Assembly (NCBI GenBank): GCA_012271135.1
Contig: JAAXGZ010000086.1
Location: 1-58,597 of the forward strand
DNA length: 58,597 nucleotides
Source: Caldilineales bacterium
Lineage (GTDB): Bacteria > Chloroflexota > Anaerolineae > Caldilineales > Caldilineaceae
Direction: 5' to 3'
Part shown: positions 18,068 through 27,184 of the stretch, piece after piece
Layout of the letters: each line of letters starts with the position of its first letter
Numbering within the stretch: the first letter of the stretch is position 1
Notes under the pieces: generated by a model
The model's input: the letters and a program-made list of their open reading frames with translations, nothing else
What the model was told of the DNA's origin: nothing
Database searches by the model: none
Position numbers and translations under genes: made by a program

Positions 18068-19192
18068 ATGACCGCCCGCGCAATGGTGTCGGATCGCCAG
18101 GAGGCCATCAACGTCGCCACCCAGTGGCAGTTGATGTGGTGGCGTTTCCGCAAGCACCGGCTGGCCATGACCTCGCTGGTGATCGTGATCCTGATCTACC
18201 TGGTCGCGCTGCTGGCCGAGTTCCTCGCCCCCTTTACCCCGGACGAGTTTCAGGCCGACTACACCTACGCGCCGCCGCAGCGGTTGCACCTCTTCCTGGA
18301 GACGGAGAACGGGTTGCGGTTTCAGCCCTGGGTGTACGGCTACAAGGTGGAGATTGAGGAGGAGGCCCTGCGGCGGGTGTTTGTCCCCGACGAGGAGACG
18401 ATCCACGAAATTGGATTCTTCGTCTCCGGGGTACCCGTTACGCTCCTGGGCTTCCTCGAGACGGACCGTCACCTGGTCGGCCCCAAGGATCCGGAGGCGC
18501 CCATGTTCCTGTTCGGGGCGGACAAGCTGGGCCGCGACATGCTCACGCGCATGATCTACGGGACGCGCATCTCCATGTCCATTGGGCTGGTGGGTGTGGC
18601 CCTCAGTCTGATTCTGGGCATCCTGCTGGGCGGCCTGTCCGGCTTCCTGGGCGGGCAGGTGGACAACATCATCCAGCGGGTCATCGAATTCATCCGCTCG
18701 GTGCCGACCATCCCCCTTTGGATGGGGTTGGCGGCGGCCCTGCCCACGGACTGGCCACCGCTACGAATCTACTTCGGCATTACTGTGATCCTCTCCTTCA
18801 TAGGCTGGACCGAGCTGGCCCGCGTGGTCCGGGGACGCTTCCTGGCCCTGCGCACCGAGGACTTTGTAATCGCCGCCCACCTCGACGGCGTGGGCCAGAT
18901 GCGGATCATCCTGCACCACATGGTGCCCTCGTTCCTCAGCCACATCATTGCGGCCCTGACACTGGCCATTCCCAACATGATCCTTGCGGAAACGTCGCTC
19001 AGCTTCCTGGGGCTGGGCCTGCGCCCGCCGATTGTGAGCTGGGGCGTGCTGCTGCAGGAGGCCCAGAACATTCGTACCGTGGCAACCGCCCCCTGGCTGT
19101 TCGCCACCGGCGGCGCGGTCTTCATTGCCATCCTGGCCCTGAATTTCGTGGGCGACGGCCTGCGCGACGCGGCGGATCCCTATGCCCGTTGA
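18068..19192 (+). CDS. ABC importer permease, DppC/OppC type, with periplasmic insert
   Basis: A 374-residue permease. After the first membrane helix (residues about 36-55) there is an insert of roughly 100 residues (APPQRLHLFLETENG, LRFQPWVYGYKVEIEEEALRR) before the core GADKLGRDMLTRMIYGTRIS. Ordinary DppC is about 300 residues, so the insert is distinctive, and the second importer here has it too. The EAA loop is around HLDGVGQMRIILHHMVPS. It ends [13 protein letters not shown]. Its stop overlaps the next gene by 11 bp. Confidence 0.92.
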   Translation: MTARAMVSDRQEAINVATQWQLMWWRFRKHRLAMTSLVIVILIYLVALLAEFLAPFTPDEFQADYTYAPPQRLHLFLETENGLRFQPWVYGYKVEIEEEALRRVFVPDEETIHEIGFFVSGVPVTLLGFLETDRHLVGPKDPEAPMFLFGADKLGRDMLTRMIYGTRISMSIGLVGVALSLILGILLGGLSGFLGGQVDNIIQRVIEFIRSVPTIPLWMGLAAALPTDWPPLRIYFGITVILSFIGWTELARVVRGRFLALRTEDFVIAAHLDGVGQMRIILHHMVPSFLSHIIAALTLAIPNMILAETSLSFLGLGLRPPIVSWGVLLQEAQNIRTVATAPWLFATGGAVFIAILALNFVGDGLRDAADPYAR

Positions 19193-20228
19193 GCGCCAGC
19201 CGCCATCCTCGGAGGACCTGCTGCTGGAGATCCGCGACCTGCATGTCCACTTTCCGTTGGACGAGGGCACGGTCAAGGCCGTGGCCGGCGTGGACTTCGA
19301 CGTCTACCGCAACCGCACCCTGTGCGTGGTGGGCGAGAGCGGCTGTGGCAAGAGCGTGTCCGCACAGTCCATTCTGCAGTTGGTGGATCGACCCGGCCAC
19401 ATTGTCCAGGGGCAGATCCGGTTTCACCGGCACGATGCGGACGGGAGTGTCACCGTCACCGATCTGGCCAGCCTGCGCTCCTCCGGCCGGGCCATGCGGG
19501 CCATCCGCGGCCGCCATATCGGCATGGTTTTCCAGGAGCCCAACACCTCCCTCAGCCCCATTCACACGGTCGGCAACCAGATCTCCGAGGTGATCCGGCT
19601 GCATCTGGGGGTGGACGAGGACACGGCCCGGCGGCAGGGCATCGAGATGCTGGAACGGGTCGGCATCGCGCGTCCGGCGCAGAACTACGATGCCTACACC
19701 TTCGAGTTGTCCGGTGGCATGCGCCAGCGGGTGATGATTGCCATGGCGCTGGTCTGTAGCCCGGCCCTGCTGATCGCCGACGAGCCGACCACGGCCCTGG
19801 ATGTCACGACCCAGGCCCAGATCATGTCCCTCCTGCAGGAGCTGCAGGCGGACTTCGGCATGGGGGTGATGTTGATTACCCACGATCTGGGGGTGGTGGC
19901 CGAGATGGCGGACGACGTAGTGGTCATGTACCTAGGGCAGGTCGCCGAGTACGGGGATGTGGACCGCATCTTCCATGCCCCGGCCCATCCCTACACCAAG
20001 GCCCTGTTGCGGTCCATTCCCAACCTCGACTTCGACCAGGACATTCGCCTGGATTCCATTCGGGGCATGGTGCCGGATCCCTTCCACCGGCCCGCCGGCT
20101 GCCCCTTCGGTCCCCGCTGCGACGAGGTCATCGAGGGGCGCTGCGAGGCCGAAAACCCCCCTGCCTTCAGTCTGGGGGAGGGTGGATCCGTGCGTTGCCT
20201 CCACTACGAGGAGGTGGCGCTGTCATGA
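19182..20228 (+). CDS. ABC importer ATPase, DppD/OppD type
   Basis: A 348-residue ATPase. The Walker A GESGCGKS lies at residues 51-58, Q-loop [10 protein letters not shown], signature LSGGMRQR, and Walker [13 protein letters not shown]. The Opp/Dpp-specific C-terminal extension carries CPFGPRC and related cysteines that can hold an iron-sulfur cluster in this family. Its start overlaps the dppC end and its stop overlaps the next start as ATGA, so the genes are translationally coupled. Confidence 0.93.
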   Translation: MPVERQPPSSEDLLLEIRDLHVHFPLDEGTVKAVAGVDFDVYRNRTLCVVGESGCGKSVSAQSILQLVDRPGHIVQGQIRFHRHDADGSVTVTDLASLRSSGRAMRAIRGRHIGMVFQEPNTSLSPIHTVGNQISEVIRLHLGVDEDTARRQGIEMLERVGIARPAQNYDAYTFELSGGMRQRVMIAMALVCSPALLIADEPTTALDVTTQAQIMSLLQELQADFGMGVMLITHDLGVVAEMADDVVVMYLGQVAEYGDVDRIFHAPAHPYTKALLRSIPNLDFDQDIRLDSIRGMVPDPFHRPAGCPFGPRCDEVIEGRCEAENPPAFSLGEGGSVRCLHYEEVALS

Positions 20229-21244
20229 GCTCGACCAACGGTACGCTGCTCTCCGTACGCAACCTGTCGATGTTCTATCCGATGCGGGCCGGCTTCCTGC
20301 AGGGGCACAGGGGGGAGGTGCGGGCCGTCGACGATGTTTCGTTCGACATTCAGGCTGGCGAAACCCTGGGCCTGGTAGGGGAGAGCGGCTGTGGCAAGAC
20401 CACCACGGGCCGCTGCATCCTGCGTGTCGTGGCGCCGACCGCCGGCGAACTGTGGTACCACCCCCGGGAAGGGGAATCGGTCGATCTGGCCCGGCTCGAC
20501 ACTGGGGGGCTGCTGCCGTGGCGGCAGGAGATCCGGATGATCTTCCAGGATCCCTTTGCCTCGCTCAATCCCCGGCTGCCCGTGCTTGAGATCGTGGGCG
20601 AGTGTCTGAAGGTCAATCGCGGCCTGCGCGGTTCCGCCTTGGAGGAACGGGTGGCCGAACTGCTGGGCATGGTGGGCCTGCGCCCGGAGTACATGCGACG
20701 CTATCCCCATGCCTTCTCCGGGGGCGAGCGCCAGCGGATCGGCATTGCCCGTGCATTGGCGCTGAATCCGCGTCTGGTGGTGGCGGACGAGGCGGTCTCC
20801 GCGCTCGATGTCTCGGTGCGTTCCCAGACTCTGAACCTGCTTCAGGATCTGCAGAACGAGATGCAGCTGACCTACCTCTTCATCTCCCATGACCTGAGCG
20901 TCATCCGCTATGTCTGCAACCGGGTGGCGGTCATGTACGTGGGCAAGCTGGTGGAGCTGGCCGACACCCGTTCCCTGTTCCTGACTCCGCAGCACCCCTA
21001 CACCGAGGCCCTGCTGTCCTCGGTGCCCAAACCGGATCCCCGGGTTCGCAGCCAGCGGATCGTGCTGGAGGGGGATGTGCCCGATCCGTCTCAGCCGCCG
21101 TCCGGCTGCCACTTCCATCCTCGCTGCCGCTACGCGGTGGATCGCTGTGCCGAGGAAACCCCGCCTCTACGCGAGACGGCCGACGGGCATCATGTCGCCT
21201 GCCACCTGGCGGACGAGATCGAGCTGGTCGGTATCCATGGCTAG
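20225..21244 (+). CDS. ABC importer ATPase, DppF/OppF type
   Basis: A 339-residue ATPase starting at the ATG overlapping the previous stop. Walker A is [12 protein letters not shown], signature FSGGERQR, and Walker B VVADEAVSALD, with Ala in place of the usual Pro after the catalytic Glu. The C-terminal Cys-rich tail is CHFHPRCRYAVDRC. It completes the SBP-B-C-D-F importer. A diverged copy of this tail occurs about 1.4 kb downstream after the Uma2 gene. Confidence 0.93.
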   Translation: MSSTNGTLLSVRNLSMFYPMRAGFLQGHRGEVRAVDDVSFDIQAGETLGLVGESGCGKTTTGRCILRVVAPTAGELWYHPREGESVDLARLDTGGLLPWRQEIRMIFQDPFASLNPRLPVLEIVGECLKVNRGLRGSALEERVAELLGMVGLRPEYMRRYPHAFSGGERQRIGIARALALNPRLVVADEAVSALDVSVRSQTLNLLQDLQNEMQLTYLFISHDLSVIRYVCNRVAVMYVGKLVELADTRSLFLTPQHPYTEALLSSVPKPDPRVRSQRIVLEGDVPDPSQPPSGCHFHPRCRYAVDRCAEETPPLRETADGHHVACHLADEIELVGIHG

Positions 21245-21456
21245 TCGGTGGCTTGGCGGCAAGGCCCGGCCCGTGCCGTCACTGCGGGAGCTGAGCGTCC
21301 GATCGTCGAGACAGGTTCTTGGTCGTTGGCAGGCCAACATTGTGGAGGCGAAGGCCGTAACCCTATTCTGGGAACGACTGTGGTACAAAATGGGTTGTGG
21401 ACAGATGAAGGCAAACGTCGGCATCCTGGCGTTTCCGTGCCTTGAGGAACTTGGTC

Positions 21457-22482
21457 ATGCGTGAACTTCCCATGACAGCGGCGGTGCCGCCCGTCCCTGG
21501 ATCCGTTGCAGAGAAAGCAATTCCGGCCAGGGTCCCGACTTGGAACACGCCGGAATTTCCAGCTGAACGGCCCAGGGAAGAAGAAATGCTCGCAGGTCGG
21601 CACCAGCTCATTGTCGTGTACCTAATCGAGGCTCTGGTGGCGATCCTGCGAAAGTGGAACCGGCCGTTCGAGGTGGTGACAGAGCGCGGCTTGTACTTCC
21701 AGTTGGAAGGCAGGTGGCACCACTGCGATCCCGATGTCATGGTCCTCCCCTTCGAGTTGGAAGGGGATGGGGCGGTGCGGCGCGGGGACATGCCCGCAGC
21801 ACCCCTGTGCGTATTCGAAGTATCCTCTCCCGAGACAGTGAACAAGGATTTGGTGCAGAAGAAGAAGTGGTACGCCGGGATGGGGATTGCCGAGTATTGG
21901 ATGGTGGATCCCGTCAGTGAACCGACGAAGACTGTTCGCATGGGAGCAATCCTGGACGGAGGGCCGCTGCAAGGCTGGCAATTGGGGCCCGACGGTCGTT
22001 ACCTGCCGCTGTCCGTGACTTGGCGGGAGGAGGAAGGGGCCTGGGTGGGCTACTCTCCAGTCCTGCGCCATGAACTGACGCTGTCACAGGAATTGCATGA
22101 CCAGCATCGGGACGGCGGGTTGCGCTTGAGGGAACCTGAGACGAAAGTGCCGGTGCGCTCGCACGAAGAGATGCTTGAAGACCATGAGACGCTGTGGTCC
22201 GACCACGAGGAGCTGCGGTCCGACCACGAGGAACTGCGGTCCGACCATGAGGTTCTGGCTACGAGCTACCGGGATGCGATCGCAGATCGTGAAGCGCTGA
22301 TTTTCAACCTGGTCGCCGCCACCTTTGATCAAGACACTGCACAGCGGATGAGGGTGTTCCTGGAACGGGCCGGTGCGACTTTGCCCGACACTGGTCTCAT
22401 CATGGCTTGGCTGGCTGAAGCAGAAGGCCCGCAGTTCCTGACCGAGGTGCGCAGGCACTGTGGGTTGCCCGACGAGGAATAG
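21457..22482 (+). CDS. Uma2-family (DUF820) endonuclease-like protein with coiled-coil tail
   Basis: A 341-residue protein. The PD-(D/E)XK nuclease core is visible: DPDVMVLP, FEVSSPET, KDLVQKKKWYAGMGIAEYWMVDP. Length exceeds the usual 180-220 residues because of a C-terminal helical extension with heptad-like repeats of LRSDHEE. The start chosen is the ATG at 21457 with GAGG 9 nt upstream; a TTG at 21442 is also in frame. Uma2 proteins are abundant in Cyanobacteria and Chloroflexota, and their target is unknown. It sits between the oppF gene and a decayed oppF end. Confidence 0.8.
   Translation: MRELPMTAAVPPVPGSVAEKAIPARVPTWNTPEFPAERPREEEMLAGRHQLIVVYLIEALVAILRKWNRPFEVVTERGLYFQLEGRWHHCDPDVMVLPFELEGDGAVRRGDMPAAPLCVFEVSSPETVNKDLVQKKKWYAGMGIAEYWMVDPVSEPTKTVRMGAILDGGPLQGWQLGPDGRYLPLSVTWREEEGAWVGYSPVLRHELTLSQELHDQHRDGGLRLREPETKVPVRSHEEMLEDHETLWSDHEELRSDHEELRSDHEVLATSYRDAIADREALIFNLVAATFDQDTAQRMRVFLERAGATLPDTGLIMAWLAEAEGPQFLTEVRRHCGLPDEE
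22192..22254 (+). repeat. Three tandem 21-bp coding repeats
   Basis: Three near-identical units encode L-W/R-S-D-H-E-E/V, a heptad-length coiled-coil repeat in the Uma2 protein tail. A fourth, degenerate unit (MLEDHET) precedes them. Few differences between units suggest recent slippage expansion. Confidence 0.8.
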
Positions 22483-22501
22483 TACGCCGTCGGGGACTGA
22501 C

Positions 22502-22645
22502 GCACCTTCGCCTTCCGATTGCCGCTTTCATCCGCACTGCTGCCACGCAGTGGAGCGCTGTGCCAAGGAAACACCCCCTGCGGGCAACCACCACCGGGCG
22601 TCATGTTGCCCGTTACGTGGCGGACGTGATCAAACTTGCCGGTAA
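22502..22645 (+). pseudogene. Decayed 3' end of an oppF/dppF ATPase gene
   Basis: The plus strand encodes SDCRFHPHCCHAVERCAKETPP, matching the Cys-rich OppF tail of the upstream gene (CHFHPRCRYAVDRCAEETPP). Then, after a frameshift, it encodes RHVARYVADVIKLAG, matching HHVACHLADEIELVG. The copy is clearly diverged, so it is an old duplicate or the remnant of another importer. The rest of the 22483-22810 gap holds no gene. Confidence 0.65.
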
Positions 22646-22810
22646 CCGCGCAAAGGCGGCGACCTGATCGCAACGGTCCCGAACCTGGTCGGCCGGAGGC
22701 CCATACGGTTACGGTTGCCAGGGGCATGCCACACTTGCGGCCACCTCGATTCTGCGTCCCTGCTCGAGCCACCGCTTCCCCTGCCCGGGCAAATCTGGCC
22801 CAAGTGGTTG

Positions 22811-23671
22811 TTATCCCTTCAGGGCGCCGGCGGTCGTGCCCGCAAGATAGTAGCGCCGTACCAGAAGGGCACACACCGCAATGGGCAAAGTGCCGACCAC
22901 GCCAGCCGCGAACATAGGCGCAAACTGGAAGGATCCGTAGGTCAGAAAAAAGTCGATTGTGGTTGGCAAAGTACGCGCCTTTGTACTGGTCAGAAAGAAT
23001 GCAATTACAAATTCGTTCCAGGCCCCTATGAAAATGAATATCCCCGTTGTAAAAAAGCCGGGAAGCAGGAGAGGCGCCGTAATTCGGCCGAAGGCACCCA
23101 ACCGGGTACACCCATCTGCCTGGGCCGACTCCTCCAGCTCTTGCGGAACGTCGGAAATGAAAGTACGCAGCATCCAGACGGCAAATGGCACATTCCATGG
23201 GAGATAAAAGAGAATCAACCCCAAGTGGGAGTCGTTCAGGCCGAGTTGATTGGCCATAACCAGAAAGGGATAAACCAGAGCGATGAGGGGAGCCACCATG
23301 ATGGCAATCAATAAATAGGCCAACCAGTCCTGGCCCCAGAAGCGAAAGCGCGCAAAGCTATAGGCGGCCGGAAGGGCTAGGAGCACCGAGAGCAGAGTGG
23401 TGACCGTAGCCACAATGGTACTGTTCCTTAGATAGAAGGAGATGTTTACATCTTCAAAAACCTGTTTGTAATTCAGGAGTGTAAAGGGACTGAAGAAACG
23501 GGGCGGATAGGCCTGGATGTCCCCTGGGTACTTAAATGACCATACTATCAAATATAGGTACGGAGCCAAAAACAGCAGGAAGATGATCCAGACAACCAGG
23601 GAACCCGCCAGGGTGTCCAAGCCGCGCCGCCACTTTCTGCGGATTCCAGTCTGGTTGTGTTGCTCGTTCAT
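22811..23671 (-). CDS. Carbohydrate ABC importer permease, MalG type (second system)
   Basis: A 286-residue permease with first helix VVWIIFLLFLAPYLYLIVWSF, the EAA loop EESAQADGCTRLGAFGRITAP and C-terminal RRYYLAGTTAGALKG. The start at 23671 overlaps the MalF-type stop as ATGA. The longer frame to 23959 runs through MalF coding sequence and is rejected. Third gene of the minus-strand SBP-MalF-MalG operon. Confidence 0.9.
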   Translation of the reverse strand: MNEQHNQTGIRRKWRRGLDTLAGSLVVWIIFLLFLAPYLYLIVWSFKYPGDIQAYPPRFFSPFTLLNYKQVFEDVNISFYLRNSTIVATVTTLLSVLLALPAAYSFARFRFWGQDWLAYLLIAIMVAPLIALVYPFLVMANQLGLNDSHLGLILFYLPWNVPFAVWMLRTFISDVPQELEESAQADGCTRLGAFGRITAPLLLPGFFTTGIFIFIGAWNEFVIAFFLTSTKARTLPTTIDFFLTYGSFQFAPMFAAGVVGTLPIAVCALLVRRYYLAGTTAGALKG

Positions 23672-24642
23672 GGCGTTGCACTTTCCATCACTTCCCGCGA
23701 TCGATAGGCGAAACGGACAAACGCGAACGTAACCAACAGGGTCAGGGCCGCCAAAATGACGCTGAGGGCTGCGGAACGACCAATGTTGCGTGAAAGGAAG
23801 AGAGCTCGGTAAATGCTGATGCCTAGAATTTCGGTGGCCGAGCCTGGTCCGCCCGTAAACATCGTGTAGACAATGTCGAACGACTTGAGAATCCAAAGCA
23901 CCCGAATCATGGAGGTTACGACAATGATGGGTCTCAGGTAGGGCATTGAGATGTGCCAAAATCGATACCAGCCAGATGCTCCATCGATGGCCGCAGCTTC
24001 AAGGATTTCGGCTGAAATCGCCCGTAGCCCGGCGAAGAGGGAGATTACAAAAAAGGGTGTGAACTGCCAGATCTCGATCAGGATCACAGCAGGCATGGCC
24101 CATGTGGCGGTGTACCAGTCGATTTTGATGCCAACCAGTCCCAAAAAGTAGCTCAACATGCCATTGGGGTACATGTACATGCGCCACATCATGCCAACCA
24201 TCACGGGCATCAGCAGTGTCGGTATCATGAAACCGGTAAGGACAACCTGCCGCCCGAATACATGCCGCCGGTTGAGCAGGACGGCGATTGCCAACCCCAG
24301 GACAAGCTCGCACACGATACTCGCGCCAGCGTACAGGAGAGTCAGGCGGAGGGAGTGGAACAGGGTCGAGGACTGGGATGTGATCAACCACTGGTAATTC
24401 GCCAAGCCATCCCACTTGGCGGTTTCGTAGCTCTTCCCAAACGACCAGTTGAGAAAGCTGTACTGGAACATTCTCAGGGTGGGATAGAGCAGGACCCCGC
24501 AACTGGCGATGATGGCCGGGACAAGGCAGAGGTAGGGCAACCACAGCCTGAGCGACTGTCGGCGGCCGGCACTTGGCCTGGTCACCGGCAATGCATTGGC
24601 GGCGCCGCCGCGTAGGCCGTCCACGCTTGGTGGGTTGTCCAT
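23668..24642 (-). CDS. Carbohydrate ABC importer permease, MalF type (second system)
   Basis: A 324-residue permease with first helix LWLPYLCLVPAIIASCGVLL (about residues 33-52) and EAA loop EAAAIDGASGWYRFWHISMP. Coupled to the MalG-type gene by an ATGA overlap. An imperfect 13-bp stem-loop separates it from the binding-protein gene. No ATPase gene accompanies the system. Confidence 0.9.
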   Translation of the reverse strand: MDNPPSVDGLRGGAANALPVTRPSAGRRQSLRLWLPYLCLVPAIIASCGVLLYPTLRMFQYSFLNWSFGKSYETAKWDGLANYQWLITSQSSTLFHSLRLTLLYAGASIVCELVLGLAIAVLLNRRHVFGRQVVLTGFMIPTLLMPVMVGMMWRMYMYPNGMLSYFLGLVGIKIDWYTATWAMPAVILIEIWQFTPFFVISLFAGLRAISAEILEAAAIDGASGWYRFWHISMPYLRPIIVVTSMIRVLWILKSFDIVYTMFTGGPGSATEILGISIYRALFLSRNIGRSAALSVILAALTLLVTFAFVRFAYRSREVMESATP

Positions 24643-24655
24643 CCGACCAACAATG

Positions 24656-24687
24656 GGGCCAGGAGACCGTTACTGGTCCCCTGGCCC
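24656..24687 (-). other. Stem-loop between binding-protein and permease genes (second sugar system)
   Basis: GGGCCAGGAGACC (24656-24668) and GGTCCCCTGGCCC (24675-24687) form a 13-bp stem. One position is A/C in the plus strand but a G-U pair in the minus-strand RNA; the loop is 6 nt. No T-run follows. Same position as in the other three importer operons. Confidence 0.6.
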
Positions 24688-24729
24688 AGCGAGAACAGAT
24701 GGGAAGGGCATTTGGTCGAGGCGGATCAA

Positions 24730-26160
24730 CTATTTCTGGGCCAGAATCTCATCCATCCCGGATTGAATATTCTCGACTGCCTCTTCAGCTGAGATTTCTT
24801 CCGCTATCGCGCGTGAGACGTTGACGGACCAGACATTGAGATACTCCAATACCCATTCAACCTGGGGCGTGGCGAAGTATCGGTTTGCATAGGCCGAGGC
24901 GGCTTGGTCCAATCCCAACAGGGTGGCTTCGATGTAAGGCCATTTCTCCTGGTTGGCAGGATCTTCCATGGCGGAGCGCCGGACGGGAGCGCCGCCATTC
25001 TCCAGCAGCAAGTCCTGGTTGGCCCTGCCCAGCATCCATTGCATGAAGGCATAGGCCGCTCCCTTGTTCTCGCCAGAAGCTGTCAGGGCCACGCCATGGG
25101 CGAAAGTTTGATTGAAACTGCCGTTCGGTCCTGCCGGCAACGGAGCAAAACCGGTCAGGTCCGTCACGATGCTCTCATCGGGATTCAGGACTCCGGGCGA
25201 GAGCACGGAGGCTTCAATGGACATGGCGGCGAAGCCTTGTTTGTACTGATTGATGGCATCGAACGGATCGAAGGATGCAATCCCCGGCACGCCATGCTTG
25301 GCTATCTCGGTCTCCCACGCTATCGCTGCCACCGCTCCGTCTTTCTTGGCCAGGACAGCAGGTGTCACCTGGTCGTCCAAGTCCACAATTTGCCCACCAA
25401 AGGGGAAGACGATAATGGACCAAATCCAGTTTCCGCCTCCCAGGGCCGGTCGCCCGCGGAAGGAAATTCCATGGACGGTACGTCCATCTTCCACAATCCC
25501 CTGATCGTTGATGAACTTGGCGGTCTCCAGCATTTCGTCATAGGTGGCCGGGACCGTCAGGCCCAACTCGTCAAAAATATCGGTCCGGTAAAACAGCAGG
25601 GCCACTTCACCGCTAATCGGCACGGCATAACGGCTGCCGTCTTGGACCGAAGTAAACATCATGGTGTAGCCGGGATGCAGGTCGTCCCAGTCCAGCCAGG
25701 CTTCGGTTGCCACTTCCATTTCGTCATTGAGCCAGGCGTCCAGGGGTTCCAGGTAGCCCAGGTTCCAGTATTCCGGCGCCTGGACTTCGGCCGTCATGAC
25801 CAGATCGTAGGAGTTGGCTCCGGACGTGATGTCCAGGACAAATTTGTCCCTGACTTTGGCCAAGTCGGTTTCGTCGTAGACTACCGTGATCCCCGTCAAA
25901 TCCTCCCATTCGGCGGTTATCGCTTTCATGGCATTCAGGGTGGGATGCGCAAACCCGAGCATGTTGAGGGTGGTACCCCCATAGGCATCCCGGATTTCCG
26001 CGGCCCAGGTCAACAGTTCGTCCGAATAACGGTCGGCATACTGGCTCGTGTCGATCGGGGCCTCCGAGGGCTCGGAGGGCACCGCCGGCACACAACCGGC
26101 GAGCGCAACAACCAGCACCAGACTTAAGCAGGCGATCATCCAATTTCTGGCGTACAACAT
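24730..26160 (-). CDS. Extracellular sugar-binding lipoprotein (second sugar system)
   Basis: A 476-residue solute-binding protein. The start is the ATG at 26160 with AGGGAG 7-8 nt upstream; a TTG two codons earlier is less likely. The signal ends at the lipobox ALAGC with Cys23. The mature protein has the SBP_bac_1 pattern (ITAEWEDLTGITVVYDETD, GEVALLFYRTDIFDELGL, YAFMQWMLG). Its base composition appears lower in GC than the neighbouring operons, which hints at separate acquisition. Substrate unknown. Confidence 0.9.
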   Translation of the reverse strand: MLYARNWMIACLSLVLVVALAGCVPAVPSEPSEAPIDTSQYADRYSDELLTWAAEIRDAYGGTTLNMLGFAHPTLNAMKAITAEWEDLTGITVVYDETDLAKVRDKFVLDITSGANSYDLVMTAEVQAPEYWNLGYLEPLDAWLNDEMEVATEAWLDWDDLHPGYTMMFTSVQDGSRYAVPISGEVALLFYRTDIFDELGLTVPATYDEMLETAKFINDQGIVEDGRTVHGISFRGRPALGGGNWIWSIIVFPFGGQIVDLDDQVTPAVLAKKDGAVAAIAWETEIAKHGVPGIASFDPFDAINQYKQGFAAMSIEASVLSPGVLNPDESIVTDLTGFAPLPAGPNGSFNQTFAHGVALTASGENKGAAYAFMQWMLGRANQDLLLENGGAPVRRSAMEDPANQEKWPYIEATLLGLDQAASAYANRYFATPQVEWVLEYLNVWSVNVSRAIAEEISAEEAVENIQSGMDEILAQK

Positions 26161-26431
26161 CGTCAATCTCCCTTGACTTCAAAGAGCGGACAGAAGAGAG
26201 GCCAAAACCTCCAATCGTATCTCGGTTGCCGCCGACGGCGAGCGACAGTTGCCATTCAGGGCTGGCAGGCTAGGCAACCATGCGTTCTGCTTGTCGGAGT
26301 GCGCTCACATCAACTCTTTCACCTCCCCGCACAGCCTTGTCTCGTCCTGGTTCCCTCATACGCGGTTCATGGGCATGGACCGGATCTTGAGGCCGCGGCG
26401 AAACTCCCGGAATTGGACAGGTATCGTCCCG

Positions 26432-27184
26432 TTACGAAACCGGGATGCCGTAAACCCTCGCCGCGGTCTTGCCCATGGTCCAGGCGCGATCCTCTGGATC
26501 GGGAATGGCCACTTCATGGTTTTTCACCACTCCCTGTAGGTGGTGCCACGGCCAGTCCGAACCCATGGAGACGCGGTCTGCTCCGATCTCCTCTACGAAT
26601 TTGTTGATCCACCAACTGGGCATGAACGACGTGTCGACAATGATGTTGGGGGTACGGGCCGCTACGAGCAGGCCATCGGCAGCAGCCCATTCACAGCCAC
26701 CATGCGCCATGAAGACGGTAACGTTGGGGAATGAGCGGGCCATCTCCTCGGTCTGCAATGGGGTGGTGAGAGGATTGTCGCCCAAGGTGTGCATCACCAC
26801 CGGCAGGCTGTGTTCGTCAAGGATTTCGAAGAGCGGATCCAGCAGCACATGGTCCGAGTTGGCGTGTTGATGCCACCAGCCGTGCAACTTCAGGCCCCGC
26901 ACACCCAGGTCCTCAACACATCGCCGAAACTCGTCCGCGGCGTTGAGCTGTCGGGGATTGCACCAGGCCAGGCTGACGATACGGTCTGGATATCGGTTCT
27001 GAATGCTGGCCTGATATTCATTGTCTAAATCCAGATAGCCGAATGTAACCCCCATGTCAACACCGGCCGCGTCCATGTCGCGAAGATAGTCTTCGACAGA
27101 ATTGGCAGGACTGCCGGCGATGATCGCTTGGTGGCGGATATCCTTGCCGACGGGTCCAACATGGGCATGACTATCTATAATCAT
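26432..27184 (-). CDS. Amidohydrolase-2 family metal-dependent hydrolase
   Basis: A 250-residue TIM-barrel hydrolase. The N-terminal metal motif DSHAHVG starts at residue 4. Further ligand segments are LHGWWHQHAN, MHTLGDNP, FMAHGGCEW, and the final Asp segment SMGSDWPWHH. Members hydrolyse or decarboxylate small cyclic or carboxylated substrates. The start at 27184 has GGAGAG 7 nt upstream. It lies 271 nt upstream of the binding-protein gene on the same strand, so it may act on the imported compound. Confidence 0.82.
   Translation of the reverse strand: MIIDSHAHVGPVGKDIRHQAIIAGSPANSVEDYLRDMDAAGVDMGVTFGYLDLDNEYQASIQNRYPDRIVSLAWCNPRQLNAADEFRRCVEDLGVRGLKLHGWWHQHANSDHVLLDPLFEILDEHSLPVVMHTLGDNPLTTPLQTEEMARSFPNVTVFMAHGGCEWAAADGLLVAARTPNIIVDTSFMPSWWINKFVEEIGADRVSMGSDWPWHHLQGVVKNHEVAIPDPEDRAWTMGKTAARVYGIPVS

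Noticed and set aside
20225-21244. DEAVSALD in Walker B as an inactive ATPase
   Set aside because: The catalytic Glu is retained; only the following Pro is replaced, which is tolerated.
22192-22254. Short direct repeats as a CRISPR-like array
   Set aside because: Units are contiguous, in frame and coding, without spacers.
22502-22645. Recent tandem duplication of the oppF end
   Set aside because: The copy differs at many positions and is frameshifted, so it is old or from another importer.
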